Assembly: GCA_045546615.1 (NCBI GenBank)
Contig: JAZQDD010000042.1
Location: 1 to 13,535, forward strand
Length of the DNA stretch: 13,535 nucleotides
Direction of reading: 5' to 3'
DNA from: CAG-390 sp045546615
GTDB taxonomy: Bacteria; Bacillota; Clostridia; Oscillospirales; CAG-272
Shown: one piece after another, positions 6,085 to 13,328 of the stretch
How positions within the stretch are numbered: the stretch's first letter is position 1
Layout of the letters: each line of letters opens with the position of its first letter
Notes under the pieces: model-generated
The model's database searches: none
The model's input: the letters and a program-made list of their open reading frames with translations, nothing else
What the model was told of the DNA's origin: nothing
Made by a program: the position numbers and the translations under genes

Positions 6085-7530
6085 TCACCTGATCCCAAAC
6101 TCCGCTTTCATCTCTTTGATCAGCTCCGCGAGCTTTTCCTCGCACTCTTCCACGCTATTGGCGTAGATATTCCTTGCAACGCGCTTGCCGTTGACGGTTG
6201 GCGTGTACCGTCCTTCCCAGACATTCTTGCTGACCTGATGAACCGAGCCTGTGCCAGGTCTTCGGCACTTGGGCTTGTAGGGCTTAAATTCCGCTCTTTC
6301 AGGCGTTTTTGAACCGTTTTCGGGTTCTTGTTCCTTTCCGTTTTCTTCCCCGCACGGTGCGTCTGAATCGCCCACAGCCGAGCCGAGAACCGTGCCTATC
6401 GCCTCGTCGATCTTCTTGGCGGCATCTCGCTTCATCTGCTCGGAGCTGTGAGCGTAGACGTTCAAAGTTGTCTCCACGCTCTCGTGTCCTATCGTGCTTG
6501 CCAAGGTCTTGACGTCCATTCCGTAGTGGAATGCGTTTGACGCGAAGGTATGGCGCATGGCGTGGAACGACACATGCTCGCACTCGGCTCGTTTGAGGAT
6601 CCTTGCGAGAGCTTTTCTGCACGAGCTCGGATCTCGCGGCAGGTCTTCTTTCTTTACGGGCGACGGAAATAGCCATATTGACTCCACCGTTTTCCTATAC
6701 TCCGCAAGCATTTCGAGTATGGGCGGCGGAAGGATGATGGTTCGTTCCGACGCCTTGGTCTTGGGCGGAGCGATTACCAAATTCCCTTTCATATATCGAA
6801 TCTGCTTGGTTACCGAAAGCGTTCCCTTTTCAAAGTCAATGTCCTTCCATTGCAAGCCGAGTATCTCGCCGCGGCGCAAGCCCGTGGCAAGATCGAGCAT
6901 AAACATCTCGTAAAAGCCTTCGATCTGCGCTTGGAACAAAAGCTTTTGCATTGCCTCGGGCGTGAGTATCTTTATCTCGGCTGATTTCTTGGGCGGCAGC
7001 TTGCATCCGATGGCAGGGTTCTGACGGATGAGCTTTTCTGCCGCCGCCTTATCAAGTGCGGCTCGGCAATGGGCGTGGATACTTCGAATCACCGAGTTGG
7101 CAAGCCCCGCGCCGTAGATTTCGCGCCGAACGAGCCTTCCGTTTATTTTAAGCTGTGCATAGAATTTTTCAAGCTGACCTGCCGTTATCTGATTGAGGGG
7201 ATGATGCCCTATCTTCGGAATTATCTGCTTGTATATGCGCTCCTCGTAGGTGGCTTGCGTATATTCCTTCAGCGTATTCTTGCAGTAGGTCTGATACCAG
7301 AAATCCATCCACTCGCCGAAGGGCATGTTGGGCGAGGTCTTCTTTACAGCCGTGCCCAACTCAGCTTTCAGCCTTTCGAGCTTCTCTACGCACTCTGCCT
7401 TCGTTTTTGCGGTAATGCCCTTGGTTTTCGGAAGTCCCTTTTCATCGTAGCCCACTACGACTCGCCCTTCCCAGCGTCCGTCACTTCGTTTTCTTACCGT
7501 TCCTTCGCCGTTTTTTCTTCGCTTTGCCAC
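6085..7530 (-). CDS. Tyrosine recombinase (integrase) with a second arm-binding domain at the C terminus
   Basis: 481 residues; family members are usually about 380-400. Residues 1-60 are an AP2-like arm-type DNA-binding domain (GRWEGRVVVG). About 65-165 is the core-binding domain. About 185-370 is the catalytic domain with R219 (TGLRRGE), K257, H323 and R326 (FHAMRH), H349 (IGHE) and nucleophile Y359. After a charged linker (385-425), residues 422-481 form a second AP2-like unit (VWEGRYTPTVNGKR). This explains the extra length and could let the enzyme bridge more DNA sites. The start is GTG7530, preceded by AAAGGAG (7545-7539) at eight bases. It overlaps the preceding integrase gene by 37 bases, so translation is probably coupled. 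It is the last gene of the element core. Confidence 0.88.
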   Translation of the reverse strand: MAKRRKNGEGTVRKRSDGRWEGRVVVGYDEKGLPKTKGITAKTKAECVEKLERLKAELGTAVKKTSPNMPFGEWMDFWYQTYCKNTLKEYTQATYEERIYKQIIPKIGHHPLNQITAGQLEKFYAQLKINGRLVRREIYGAGLANSVIRSIHAHCRAALDKAAAEKLIRQNPAIGCKLPPKKSAEIKILTPEAMQKLLFQAQIEGFYEMFMLDLATGLRRGEILGLQWKDIDFEKGTLSVTKQIRYMKGNLVIAPPKTKASERTIILPPPILEMLAEYRKTVESIWLFPSPVKKEDLPRDPSSCRKALARILKRAECEHVSFHAMRHTFASNAFHYGMDVKTLASTIGHESVETTLNVYAHSSEQMKRDAAKKIDEAIGTVLGSAVGDSDAPCGEENGKEQEPENGSKTPERAEFKPYKPKCRRPGTGSVHQVSKNVWEGRYTPTVNGKRVARNIYANSVEECEEKLAELIKEMKAEFGIR

Positions 7531-8690
7531 GGTTTCAGCTCCTTTCCGAGAATGTCTGTGATATAGTTGGTGACGATGCTCGCCGCGTTTTTCTGCATAT
7601 CGCTCGTCACGTGTGCGTATGTGTCAAGCGTAAAGCTTGCCTTGGTGTGTCCGACGATTTCGGACAATGTCTTGGGCGCGACGCCTGAGTTAGCGGCGTG
7701 CGAGGTGAAGGTGTGGCGCAGGTCGTGGAAGCGTATGTCCGGAAGTCCGCCCTTTTTGAGTATGCTCTTGAGCTGACGGTATGCCTTGCTTGGATTAAGC
7801 GGCAGTTCGGGCTTTAAGAGATCAGGAAATATCCACTCCCCAATTGCGCACCTTTGCCGCTGTTCAAGGAGCTTCCAAAGGCTCTCGGGAAGGTAGATAG
7901 TGCGCTTTCCGTCCTCGGTCTTGGTCTCGCCGACGACGAGTTCCTTATGCACGAAATCCACCGAACGAGCCACGCGGAGCGTGCGCTTTTGTGCATCGAA
8001 GTCTTCCCAGCGCAGACCGCATATCTCCCCCTGACGCATGCCTGTGATGATCTCGGTGTAGAAGAAATCGTACCACGCCTCGTCGTTTTCTATCAGCTTC
8101 ATGAAGTCTTCAAGCTCTTGCTTTGTCAGCACCTGCTTTTCCTTGCGCTGTATCTTCGGCGGTGAGGTCGCGTCCGCAGGATTTTTCGGAATGAGTCCTT
8201 CGCGCACCGCGCTGTCAAGCGCCTCGCGCAATATCATATGAATACCGCGCACCGTAGCGTTGGCAAGACCTTTTCCCTTCTCATTCTCTTTCACGCGCCC
8301 CGAATCCAAGAGGCGGTTGTAGAGCTTTTGAATCTCCGCCGTCTTTAGCCTTATTAGCTTTTTCGTGCCGAGATACGGCAGTATGTGGTTAGCAATATCC
8401 TTGCTGTATCCAGCGTAAGTGCTTTGGCGAAGCACGGGCTTTTTGTATTCCTCAAGCCATCTTTCAAGCCACTCGCCAAGCGTAACGGAGCTGTCCTCGC
8501 CAAGCTCCACGCCGTCGTACTGCTCCTTCAGCTCGTTGAGCTTGGGCATAAGCGCGCTTTGCTTTTCGGCAAACACCGAGCGATATATCGGCGTGCCGTT
8601 CTTTTTATGTCCGACGACGATTCTGCCTTCCCACCGTCCGTCGGCTCTTTTTCTTATAAGTCCGTCACCTGACGGACGCCGTTTTGCCAT
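7494..8690 (-). CDS. Tyrosine recombinase (phage/ICE-type integrase)
   Basis: 398 residues, full length for Tn916/phage-type integrases. An AP2-like arm-binding domain lies at 1-60 and a core-binding domain at about 65-170. The catalytic domain has R219 (TGMRQGE), K257, H322 and R325 (FHDLRH), H348 (VGH) and Y358 (TYAH). All are present, so it should be active in integration and, with the excisionase, excision. The first 30 residues nearly match those of the overlapping downstream recombinase, so the two are paralogues or a co-inherited pair. ATG8690 follows AAAGGAAA at about ten bases. A 312-base untranslated gap with a strong hairpin separates it from the excisionase gene. Confidence 0.92.
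   Translation of the reverse strand: MAKRRPSGDGLIRKRADGRWEGRIVVGHKKNGTPIYRSVFAEKQSALMPKLNELKEQYDGVELGEDSSVTLGEWLERWLEEYKKPVLRQSTYAGYSKDIANHILPYLGTKKLIRLKTAEIQKLYNRLLDSGRVKENEKGKGLANATVRGIHMILREALDSAVREGLIPKNPADATSPPKIQRKEKQVLTKQELEDFMKLIENDEAWYDFFYTEIITGMRQGEICGLRWEDFDAQKRTLRVARSVDFVHKELVVGETKTEDGKRTIYLPESLWKLLEQRQRCAIGEWIFPDLLKPELPLNPSKAYRQLKSILKKGGLPDIRFHDLRHTFTSHAANSGVAPKTLSEIVGHTKASFTLDTYAHVTSDMQKNAASIVTNYITDILGKELKPWQSEEKTAKER
7539..7545 (-). promoter_or_regulatory. Ribosome binding site fixing a GTG start
   Basis: AAAGGAG on the minus strand, eight bases before GTG7530, lies inside the end of the preceding integrase gene. It supports the GTG as the true start of the second recombinase. 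Confidence 0.7.
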
Positions 8691-9002
8691 TATAAATCAT
8701 TTCCTTTCTATAAGTTTCTTTGCACCCCAAGCATATCACAAGCCTGAGAGAATATCCAGCGATACCGCCGAGAGTTATCAATTTGTTATCAAAGCACCTT
8801 TCTTTTATAGGAAAAACCGCATTTTCATGCTTGAAACGGCGGGTTCCAAAAAGGCGACAGCGGTGAGAAAAAGTCCCCATCCTAAAAATCTTTCAAACCG
8901 CCCTCACAGTCCGCCGCTGCGGGCTGATGTGAGCGTGCAGGCAGGACTTTAGTCCCCTGCACTTTAACCTGCTCCAAAATAATCTCACGGTTATCAGCTC
9001 TC
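8691..9002. other. Gap between excisionase and integrase genes
   Basis: No convincing gene. On the minus strand it holds the ribosome binding site of the integrase near its left end, a repeated GATAAC word (TTTGATAACAAATTGATAAC, about 8780-8800) and a strong hairpin at 8935-8962. CTCACA/TGTGAG arms also occur near 8903-8933. I could not find a clear promoter, so the integrase may be read from upstream. Confidence 0.5.
8935..8962. repeat. Strong hairpin downstream of the excisionase gene
   Basis: GTGCAGG (8935-8941) pairs with 8956-8962, and GGACT (8944-8948) with AGTCC (8951-8955). Only a CA bulge breaks the 12 pairs and the loop is two T. There is no T run after it on the minus strand, so it may be a processing or antitermination structure, or a DNA site, rather than a terminator. 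Confidence 0.6.
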
Positions 9003-9206
9003 CTATTCCCGAAAATTGGACTCAGCCCACGCAATGAATCTTTCCTTCGGCACTACTAATCTTGCGCCTATTCTCATCGCGGGAAAGCCTTTTTCGTGCA
9101 TCAGCTCGTACGCACTTGCCCTTGATACACCAAGCACCTTTGCCAATATTTCCGCATTAAGATAAAGCGGAATCTCGTCATAGCTTTTATAAACTGACTG
9201 TTTCAT
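9003..9206 (-). CDS. Excisionase-like helix-turn-helix protein
   Basis: 67 residues. Residues 14-62 form a MerR/excisionase-type winged helix (HTH_17). The helices are in LNAEILAKVLGVSRASAYELMH and the wing is in RIGARLVVPKERF, followed by a final helix. It should bind the element ends to steer the recombinase towards excision, and may also act as a regulator. ATG9206 lies seven bases after the stop of the preceding gene with a weak AGAAG site, suggesting coupled translation. The frame opens further to a TTG at 9239, but that would overlap the preceding gene. The neighbours (integrases after, replication-type gene before) match the usual order in conjugative and phage-like elements. Confidence 0.85.
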   Translation of the reverse strand: MKQSVYKSYDEIPLYLNAEILAKVLGVSRASAYELMHEKGFPAMRIGARLVVPKERFIAWAESNFRE

Positions 9207-9213
9207 TTTTCTT

Positions 9214-9627
9214 CTACTTTGCTTTGTCGTATTTTTCAAGCTTCTCTTTTACCGAAAGCTTTGCGCCTTGCGTCTGTAGCATTTTTTGAAAATAAGCTTC
9301 CTCGATTGGGCCTATCGGCATAAGAGTATACTGAAGACTTCCGTTGCGGATCCGTCCGTCTCGGGTTATGACAGTCGTGTATTCGCTTGTGATCATTCCC
9401 TTTTTGCACAAACCGTTCACGTACTTTTTAACCGTGTTTTTGCTCATGCCGACCGCCTCGCAGATAGTTGAATAGCTTGGATGGCACTTAAAGGTTTTCC
9501 TGTCCTCGCAGTACATAAGGTAAGCGTAGACAAGTATCTCGCCCGAGCTAAGCCCGAGACGGAAGATCGAATTCGGCATCGGGAAAAATTTTCCCGATGC
9601 ATCTTTTTTGTTTTGATTCAAATACAA
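9214..9627 (-). CDS. Winged-helix replication-initiator-like protein
   Basis: 137 residues from TTG9627. The fold resembles the HTH_36/RepA-N-type domains of plasmid and phage replication proteins. FFPMPNSIFRLGLSSGE (14-30) is the usual opening segment, and a helix-turn-helix lies at 53-77 (ICEAVGMSKNTVKKYVNGL), followed by a beta wing (residues about 78-100) and a basic C-terminal helix. It may start replication of the excised element or act as a regulator; the sequence does not decide. The start is TTG because AAGGAG (9640-9635) is seven bases upstream. The longer GTG9681 start would lie inside the terminator hairpin. Transcription must pass that terminator or start very close to the gene. 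Confidence 0.7.
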   Translation of the reverse strand: MYLNQNKKDASGKFFPMPNSIFRLGLSSGEILVYAYLMYCEDRKTFKCHPSYSTICEAVGMSKNTVKKYVNGLCKKGMITSEYTTVITRDGRIRNGSLQYTLMPIGPIEEAYFQKMLQTQGAKLSVKEKLEKYDKAK

Positions 9628-9634
9628 TACCCTT

Positions 9635-9640
9635 CTCCTT
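9635..9640 (-). promoter_or_regulatory. Ribosome binding site that decides a TTG start
   Basis: AAGGAG on the minus strand, seven bases before TTG9627. No ATG or GTG lies at a useful distance, so a TTG start is the best reading. Confidence 0.7.
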
Positions 9641-9651
9641 TCATTTGAAAT

Positions 9652-9683
9652 AAAAAAGAGTGCCGAGATTTCTCTCGACACTC
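9652..9683 (-). terminator. Intrinsic terminator after the RNA polymerase-like gene
   Basis: On the minus strand 9683-9673 pairs with 9668-9658, 11 pairs with one G-U, closed by a GAAA tetraloop. A run of six T follows (9657-9652). It lies 19 bases past the stop at 9702 and immediately before the next gene's ribosome binding site, so it can set how much the excision/integration genes are expressed. Confidence 0.85.
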
Positions 9684-9701
9684 AAAGTGTTTTAGCGGAA
9701 A

Positions 9702-12641
9702 TTATTTTTGATAGAATTTTTCTTCGAGCTGATCCGTGTTCTGCGAGTTATCTACGATTACGTGAAGATATCCAAGGATATTTTCCGTGATAAGATTCCA
9801 CGCTTCGCTGGGGTCGCCGTCAAATAATACAAGCTCGGGATAGACGTAATCGTGCGCTCCCTTGACCTTATCAAGAAGCCGATGCTTTTCTTCATACAAG
9901 AGACTTGTAAAAAGCAGATGCCTGAATTTTGACACGGCATTATCTTCCTTTTTATCAAGCTCCTTCAGAAGCATCAGGAGTATATGCTCGTTTGCAATAT
10001 TTTTACTTACGTCAGAAAGACAGCTCGTGAATATTTCTTGCGCCTTTTCCGTATAGACAGCTTTGTCTGCGCCCTCGGCTTTCTGCGCTTTCAGCGTTTG
10101 GATTCGGATGTCTCTTTCTGCTTTCGAAACAATTTTTATAATATTTTGCTTCTTGTGCGTATCGTTTGCACCGCTGTCCTTGGCATCAAGCTCGAACAGC
10201 TCCGTCAGCGGAACGTTCCTCGTTTTCTTCACCTGACTCTTATATCCCTCGACGATATTGTAGAGGAAGGACATCGGAGTATCGAGCCTGGCAGCGCCAT
10301 CTGTTTCGGGAGCTTCACCTTGGGTAATATAGCGGAAGAATTTTGGAAGCTTACCGCCGTTATGCTTTTTATAAGCATCTCTCGGCTTTTTGAGAATGCG
10401 AAGCACCTTGTCTGCATTCACCGCATACATTCTCTTTGCTTTGTCGATCTCCATTCCCGAAAGAACTGCGAGCTTGCACGCGTCAAGGTAGAGCCATTTG
10501 ACCTCGTCCATACTTCTGCCGTAGGCAATCTCGTTCCAATAAAGACTGTTCAAGAACTGCGAGAGGTTGACGATCTCTCCGATGAGATTGTTGGAGATTA
10601 CAGTGTCAAGCTTCGCAAGTCCGCGTGGAGAATTCTCGTAGTCAGTCTTTCCTGTGGTTTCGACCTTGCACACGGGAACACCGTAATGATAGTATTCCTC
10701 GTTGGCAGAATCGCAGAGGAGCTTGTTCGGTGTAACGAGCATAGTATCCGAATCGTAATCGCATCCGTTGAGCCTTTGCTGAATATTATTTTCGATGGCG
10801 TTGACGCAAACGATAGCAGAGGTAAGGTTGAAGTACTCGTCTATTTCATCGTAGCCTTGGTTCTGAACGATATAAAGATTGCCCATCGTAATGTGCGGGC
10901 TTCTCGCACAGAGCAACCACTCGCCGTCCGCAAACCTTCGGGTATATGCTTCGTTTTCTCCGAACAGAAGCGACTTTTTAGGCTCATAGTCCTTGTGTAC
11001 CGTCGCATACAAAAATTCGTACGGGTTGCCGAATAGAGTCTGATAGTTTCCCTCAACTAATATCCTGCCTTTTTTCATGCGTTCCTTGAAGCTTCGGCAC
11101 AGCTCGGCACGGTAGGTCTTATACAAATCCGTGTGCTGAAATTCGTCCGTCCGCGCCATCATATCAATAATAACGCGGTGTCGGTAATTTTCCACAGCTA
11201 TTGGAGCGATACCGCCTGTGATGCGGTCGTAGCTTGCGGTCTTTGCATAGTAACGCAAGAACATGGGATCGGACTGTATCTTGCCGAGATAATCGAGCGT
11301 GGGAGCAACAAACCTTGCAATCTGTTCGGGTGCCGCATTGAGCGTATTGATAAGCTGATAGTTGGTGTACGCCATTTTTCCGAACATGTGCAGCGGCTTC
11401 TTATCGGTCTTTACCACACCGAAGGCGGACGTGGTCTTTCCTTCATAAAGCTTATCGAGCCACAGCTCAAAGGCATCTCCGAGCTTCATATCCTTCGGCA
11501 TAAACTTAAGGTATTTGAGACTGCTCTCGGTGATAACGAGCTTGATATCCTCGACCTTTCGCGCCGTGGTGTATCCTGCAAGCTGTCCGACGGTTGTAAT
11601 GCCGTTATCCTTGAACCATTTTTGCAGATTGGTATTGAACGCGCAGGTTTTGAAGAAGCGGTTGCGAAGAAGCATCATGCCTTTGTCGGCGTATCCCGCA
11701 TTTTCAAACTCGCTCGCGTCAAGAAGCGCTTCGCCATCCCATATCACGTTCTCGATTTCGGTTTCTTCTTCATCTGCTCTAAGACCGATTTCCGCATCTT
11801 CCTTTACGCACACGGCGGTGGTTTTGAACTTGCTCACCTTATCGCGGATGATGAGAATCGCTTTTTTCGGAAGCCTGATCGTGCTTTCAATTCTGCTGAG
11901 AGTCAAGGCAATATACGCCTGCCACGATGCCTGATCCGATACTTTCTCTGCGGAAAGACCGCATGCGCTCCACGCCATCATATCCTGATACAACGGCTCG
12001 GCGATGAACAAACATCTTCCGTTGCGGCTTGCGCCCGCGCTTCGCTTATAGCGAACGTAATGGATGCCGTCAATATCAAATCCGTGCAGATACAGATGCT
12101 CACGGATTTCTTCCTTCTTAATAACAGAAGGAAGATCTTTACCGCTCATCTTGTACTCATGCTTTTTTGCATCATACTCGAAATACTTTCCAAGCAGATC
12201 TTCGGAGAGGGGCGTTTCTACGGGAGCATAGCTCTTATCGCTCACGTATGGAATTTCAATTGCGACGAGCACAGGCTCGCCGTCCGCCATACGCACACAT
12301 GCGTGGTCAACGATATCCGCATCGGTGACGGTGTAACCGCGGCGCACAAAGCGTCTGCCGTATTGCTCGAACAACTTAACGGCGTAATCAAAGGATACGC
12401 TGACGATAGCTCTGCAGTATTTCTTTTTCTCAAGGTAGGGATATCCTATCTCCGCCTTGTGTGCCTTATATACCTCGCACAGCTTGTCTGTGTCAAGGCT
12501 CTCGTCGATGATACCGCCAAAGGCATCGGGGTTCAGAACGGCGTTCTTTTTTGCGGTGAGCGTGTCGGTACGAAGCAAGTCTTTGCCTTGGATTGACATA
12601 ATTCGCATATTTCCATAAATTTTTTTCTTTTCTTTTGCCAT
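9702..12641 (-). CDS. Two-barrel RNA polymerase homologue (eukaryotic RdRP/QDE-1 or YonO-like)
   Basis: 979 residues. The core resembles the double-psi beta-barrel polymerases: cell-like RdRPs such as QDE-1, and the SPbeta phage YonO RNA polymerase. The first barrel is suggested by KKGRILVEGNYQTLFGNP (523 on). Next comes ARSPHITMGNLYIVQN (579-594), matching the RdRP pattern R-P-x-hydrophobic-x-x-G-D/N-I/L-x-x-V. After that lies a buried strand and NGCDYDSDTML, with D628, D630 and D632 as the metal-binding triad. The family consensus is DxDGD; here serine replaces glycine. Residues 1-480 and 660-979 I do not recognise; the C terminus is mostly helical and lysine-rich. Templates could be DNA, as for YonO, or RNA. 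The gene starts with an ideal AAAGGAGG (12656-12649) seven bases before ATG12641, has its own promoter, and ends at a terminator before the replication/excision genes. Confidence 0.7.
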   Translation of the reverse strand: MAKEKKKIYGNMRIMSIQGKDLLRTDTLTAKKNAVLNPDAFGGIIDESLDTDKLCEVYKAHKAEIGYPYLEKKKYCRAIVSVSFDYAVKLFEQYGRRFVRRGYTVTDADIVDHACVRMADGEPVLVAIEIPYVSDKSYAPVETPLSEDLLGKYFEYDAKKHEYKMSGKDLPSVIKKEEIREHLYLHGFDIDGIHYVRYKRSAGASRNGRCLFIAEPLYQDMMAWSACGLSAEKVSDQASWQAYIALTLSRIESTIRLPKKAILIIRDKVSKFKTTAVCVKEDAEIGLRADEEETEIENVIWDGEALLDASEFENAGYADKGMMLLRNRFFKTCAFNTNLQKWFKDNGITTVGQLAGYTTARKVEDIKLVITESSLKYLKFMPKDMKLGDAFELWLDKLYEGKTTSAFGVVKTDKKPLHMFGKMAYTNYQLINTLNAAPEQIARFVAPTLDYLGKIQSDPMFLRYYAKTASYDRITGGIAPIAVENYRHRVIIDMMARTDEFQHTDLYKTYRAELCRSFKERMKKGRILVEGNYQTLFGNPYEFLYATVHKDYEPKKSLLFGENEAYTRRFADGEWLLCARSPHITMGNLYIVQNQGYDEIDEYFNLTSAIVCVNAIENNIQQRLNGCDYDSDTMLVTPNKLLCDSANEEYYHYGVPVCKVETTGKTDYENSPRGLAKLDTVISNNLIGEIVNLSQFLNSLYWNEIAYGRSMDEVKWLYLDACKLAVLSGMEIDKAKRMYAVNADKVLRILKKPRDAYKKHNGGKLPKFFRYITQGEAPETDGAARLDTPMSFLYNIVEGYKSQVKKTRNVPLTELFELDAKDSGANDTHKKQNIIKIVSKAERDIRIQTLKAQKAEGADKAVYTEKAQEIFTSCLSDVSKNIANEHILLMLLKELDKKEDNAVSKFRHLLFTSLLYEEKHRLLDKVKGAHDYVYPELVLFDGDPSEAWNLITENILGYLHVIVDNSQNTDQLEEKFYQK

Positions 12642-12678
12642 AGATATTCCTCCTTTCGTGTGATTTTCTTAGCACTTC

Positions 12679-12707
12679 ATTTTATCATATTCAGCGGATT
12701 TTTTCAA
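12679..12707 (-). promoter_or_regulatory. Promoter of the RNA polymerase-like gene
   Basis: On the minus strand TTGAAA (12707-12702) and TAAAAT (12684-12679) are 17 bases apart. The start codon at 12641 is 38 bases downstream, with an ideal ribosome binding site between. Confidence 0.7.
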
Positions 12708-12775
12708 GCCGCGCATCGCAAGCCGAGCAAGTTTTCTGCAATGAACCACAGTTTTGACCTTCCTACCATATATCC

Positions 12776-12807
12776 AACATCACCAAACAGACCCAAACAT
12801 CACCAAA
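12776..12807. repeat. Pair of 12-bp direct repeats
   Basis: AACATCACCAAA occurs at 12776-12787 and again at 12796-12807, exactly 20 bases apart, about two helix turns. Such spacing suits a protein that binds two sites on one face of the DNA. They lie about 70-100 bases upstream of the RNA polymerase promoter. Confidence 0.65.
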
Positions 12808-13008
12808 TCCTTGGTTTCTCCACACTTTTGCAACCTACAAAATCACGGCAAAAAAGAAAAACTGTAAAAATTGCCGTAATTTTTGCAAATCTGTGCAAGG
12901 TTTTTCGGACAAAATAGGCCCGCCCTGCATCTCGGACAGACCTACTTTGGAAACTGATTATCTCGACAGGCGCTTTCTTTGCCTACAGCGACGCAACACT
13001 TGAGCACA

Positions 13009-13041
13009 CGGGATGGCTGGGCAAAACGCCCAGCCATCCCG
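13009..13041. repeat. Perfect 14-bp hairpin after the DUF6809-like gene
   Basis: CGGGATGGCTGGGC (13009-13022) pairs exactly with 13028-13041 across a five-base loop. It ends five bases from the stop of the minus-strand gene at 13047. There is no T run, so it is not a standard intrinsic terminator but may still stop or protect the transcript. Confidence 0.75.
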
Positions 13042-13046
13042 CCTAA

Positions 13047-13328
13047 TTATTCATCGTCCGCAATCGGCATCAAGAAGCTTTCTGCCATCAATCGCGCGCC
13101 CAAGCGGAAACCGTAGGAGAATGCGTCGCGCTCGGTGAGGCTGTGCATCTCGTTCATGCAGTCCTCAAGCTTTTCGAGCGTTTCCGTCTGCTTTTCCGTA
13201 AGAGTCTTTTCGAGCTCGTCGCGATTTCGCGCCGTCAGCTGAAGCAGTTCCTTCAAGCGCTTGTCGCCGCGCGTGCTTTGCTCGAAGGGTGAGACGTTGC
13301 CGTACCAGAGCTCGTCAATCGTTTTCAT
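13047..13328 (-). CDS. DUF6809-like small protein
   Basis: 93 residues. The opening MKTIDELWYGNVSPFE and the closing FSYGFRLGARLMAES fit the small DUF6809 family found in gut Firmicutes; I recognise the pattern but know no function for it. The middle (about 25-70) is charged and helical, possibly a coiled coil. The start is ATG13328 because it overlaps the stop of the preceding gene in an ATGA, a sign of coupled translation, with GGAAG six bases before it. The same frame has an earlier ATG at 13343 with no binding site. The gene lies upstream of the element core on the same strand, so it may belong to the same element. Confidence 0.7.
   Translation of the reverse strand: MKTIDELWYGNVSPFEQSTRGDKRLKELLQLTARNRDELEKTLTEKQTETLEKLEDCMNEMHSLTERDAFSYGFRLGARLMAESFLMPIADDE

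Larger units (their letters stand above)
12708..13046. other. Gene-free control region
   Basis: No gene convinces me on either strand. The region holds the 12-base direct repeats at 12776-12807, an inverted pair ACGGCAA/TTGCCGT (12845-12851, 12871-12877) with an A/T-rich loop, and the hairpin at 13009-13041. Base composition shifts from AT-rich (12780-12920) to GC-rich. It could be a replication or regulatory site for the element, or its edge. Confidence 0.45.

Noticed and set aside
8665..8880. Minus-strand 71-codon frame ahead of the integrase
   Set aside because: It overlaps the integrase start and ribosome binding site, with no family signal or start site of its own.
9984..11036. Plus-strand open frame (350 codons) inside the same gene
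   Set aside because: Same reason; it lies across the catalytic core, whose motifs are on the minus strand.
11133..12596. Long plus-strand open frame (487 codons) opposite the RNA polymerase-like gene
   Set aside because: Antisense shadow: the minus-strand frame has an ideal ribosome binding site, promoter and family motifs. The plus frame has low-complexity, cysteine/arginine-rich translation with no recognisable domain.
12776..12807. Direct repeats considered as a CRISPR remnant
   Set aside because: Only two 12-base units with an eight-base gap; too short for repeat-spacer units and no cas genes.
12660..12917. Plus-strand 85-codon frame in the control region
   Set aside because: No ribosome binding site, overlaps the minus-strand promoter, and the translation looks like non-coding AT-rich sequence.
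13009..13041. Hairpin considered as a standard intrinsic terminator
   Set aside because: No T run on either strand after the stem.
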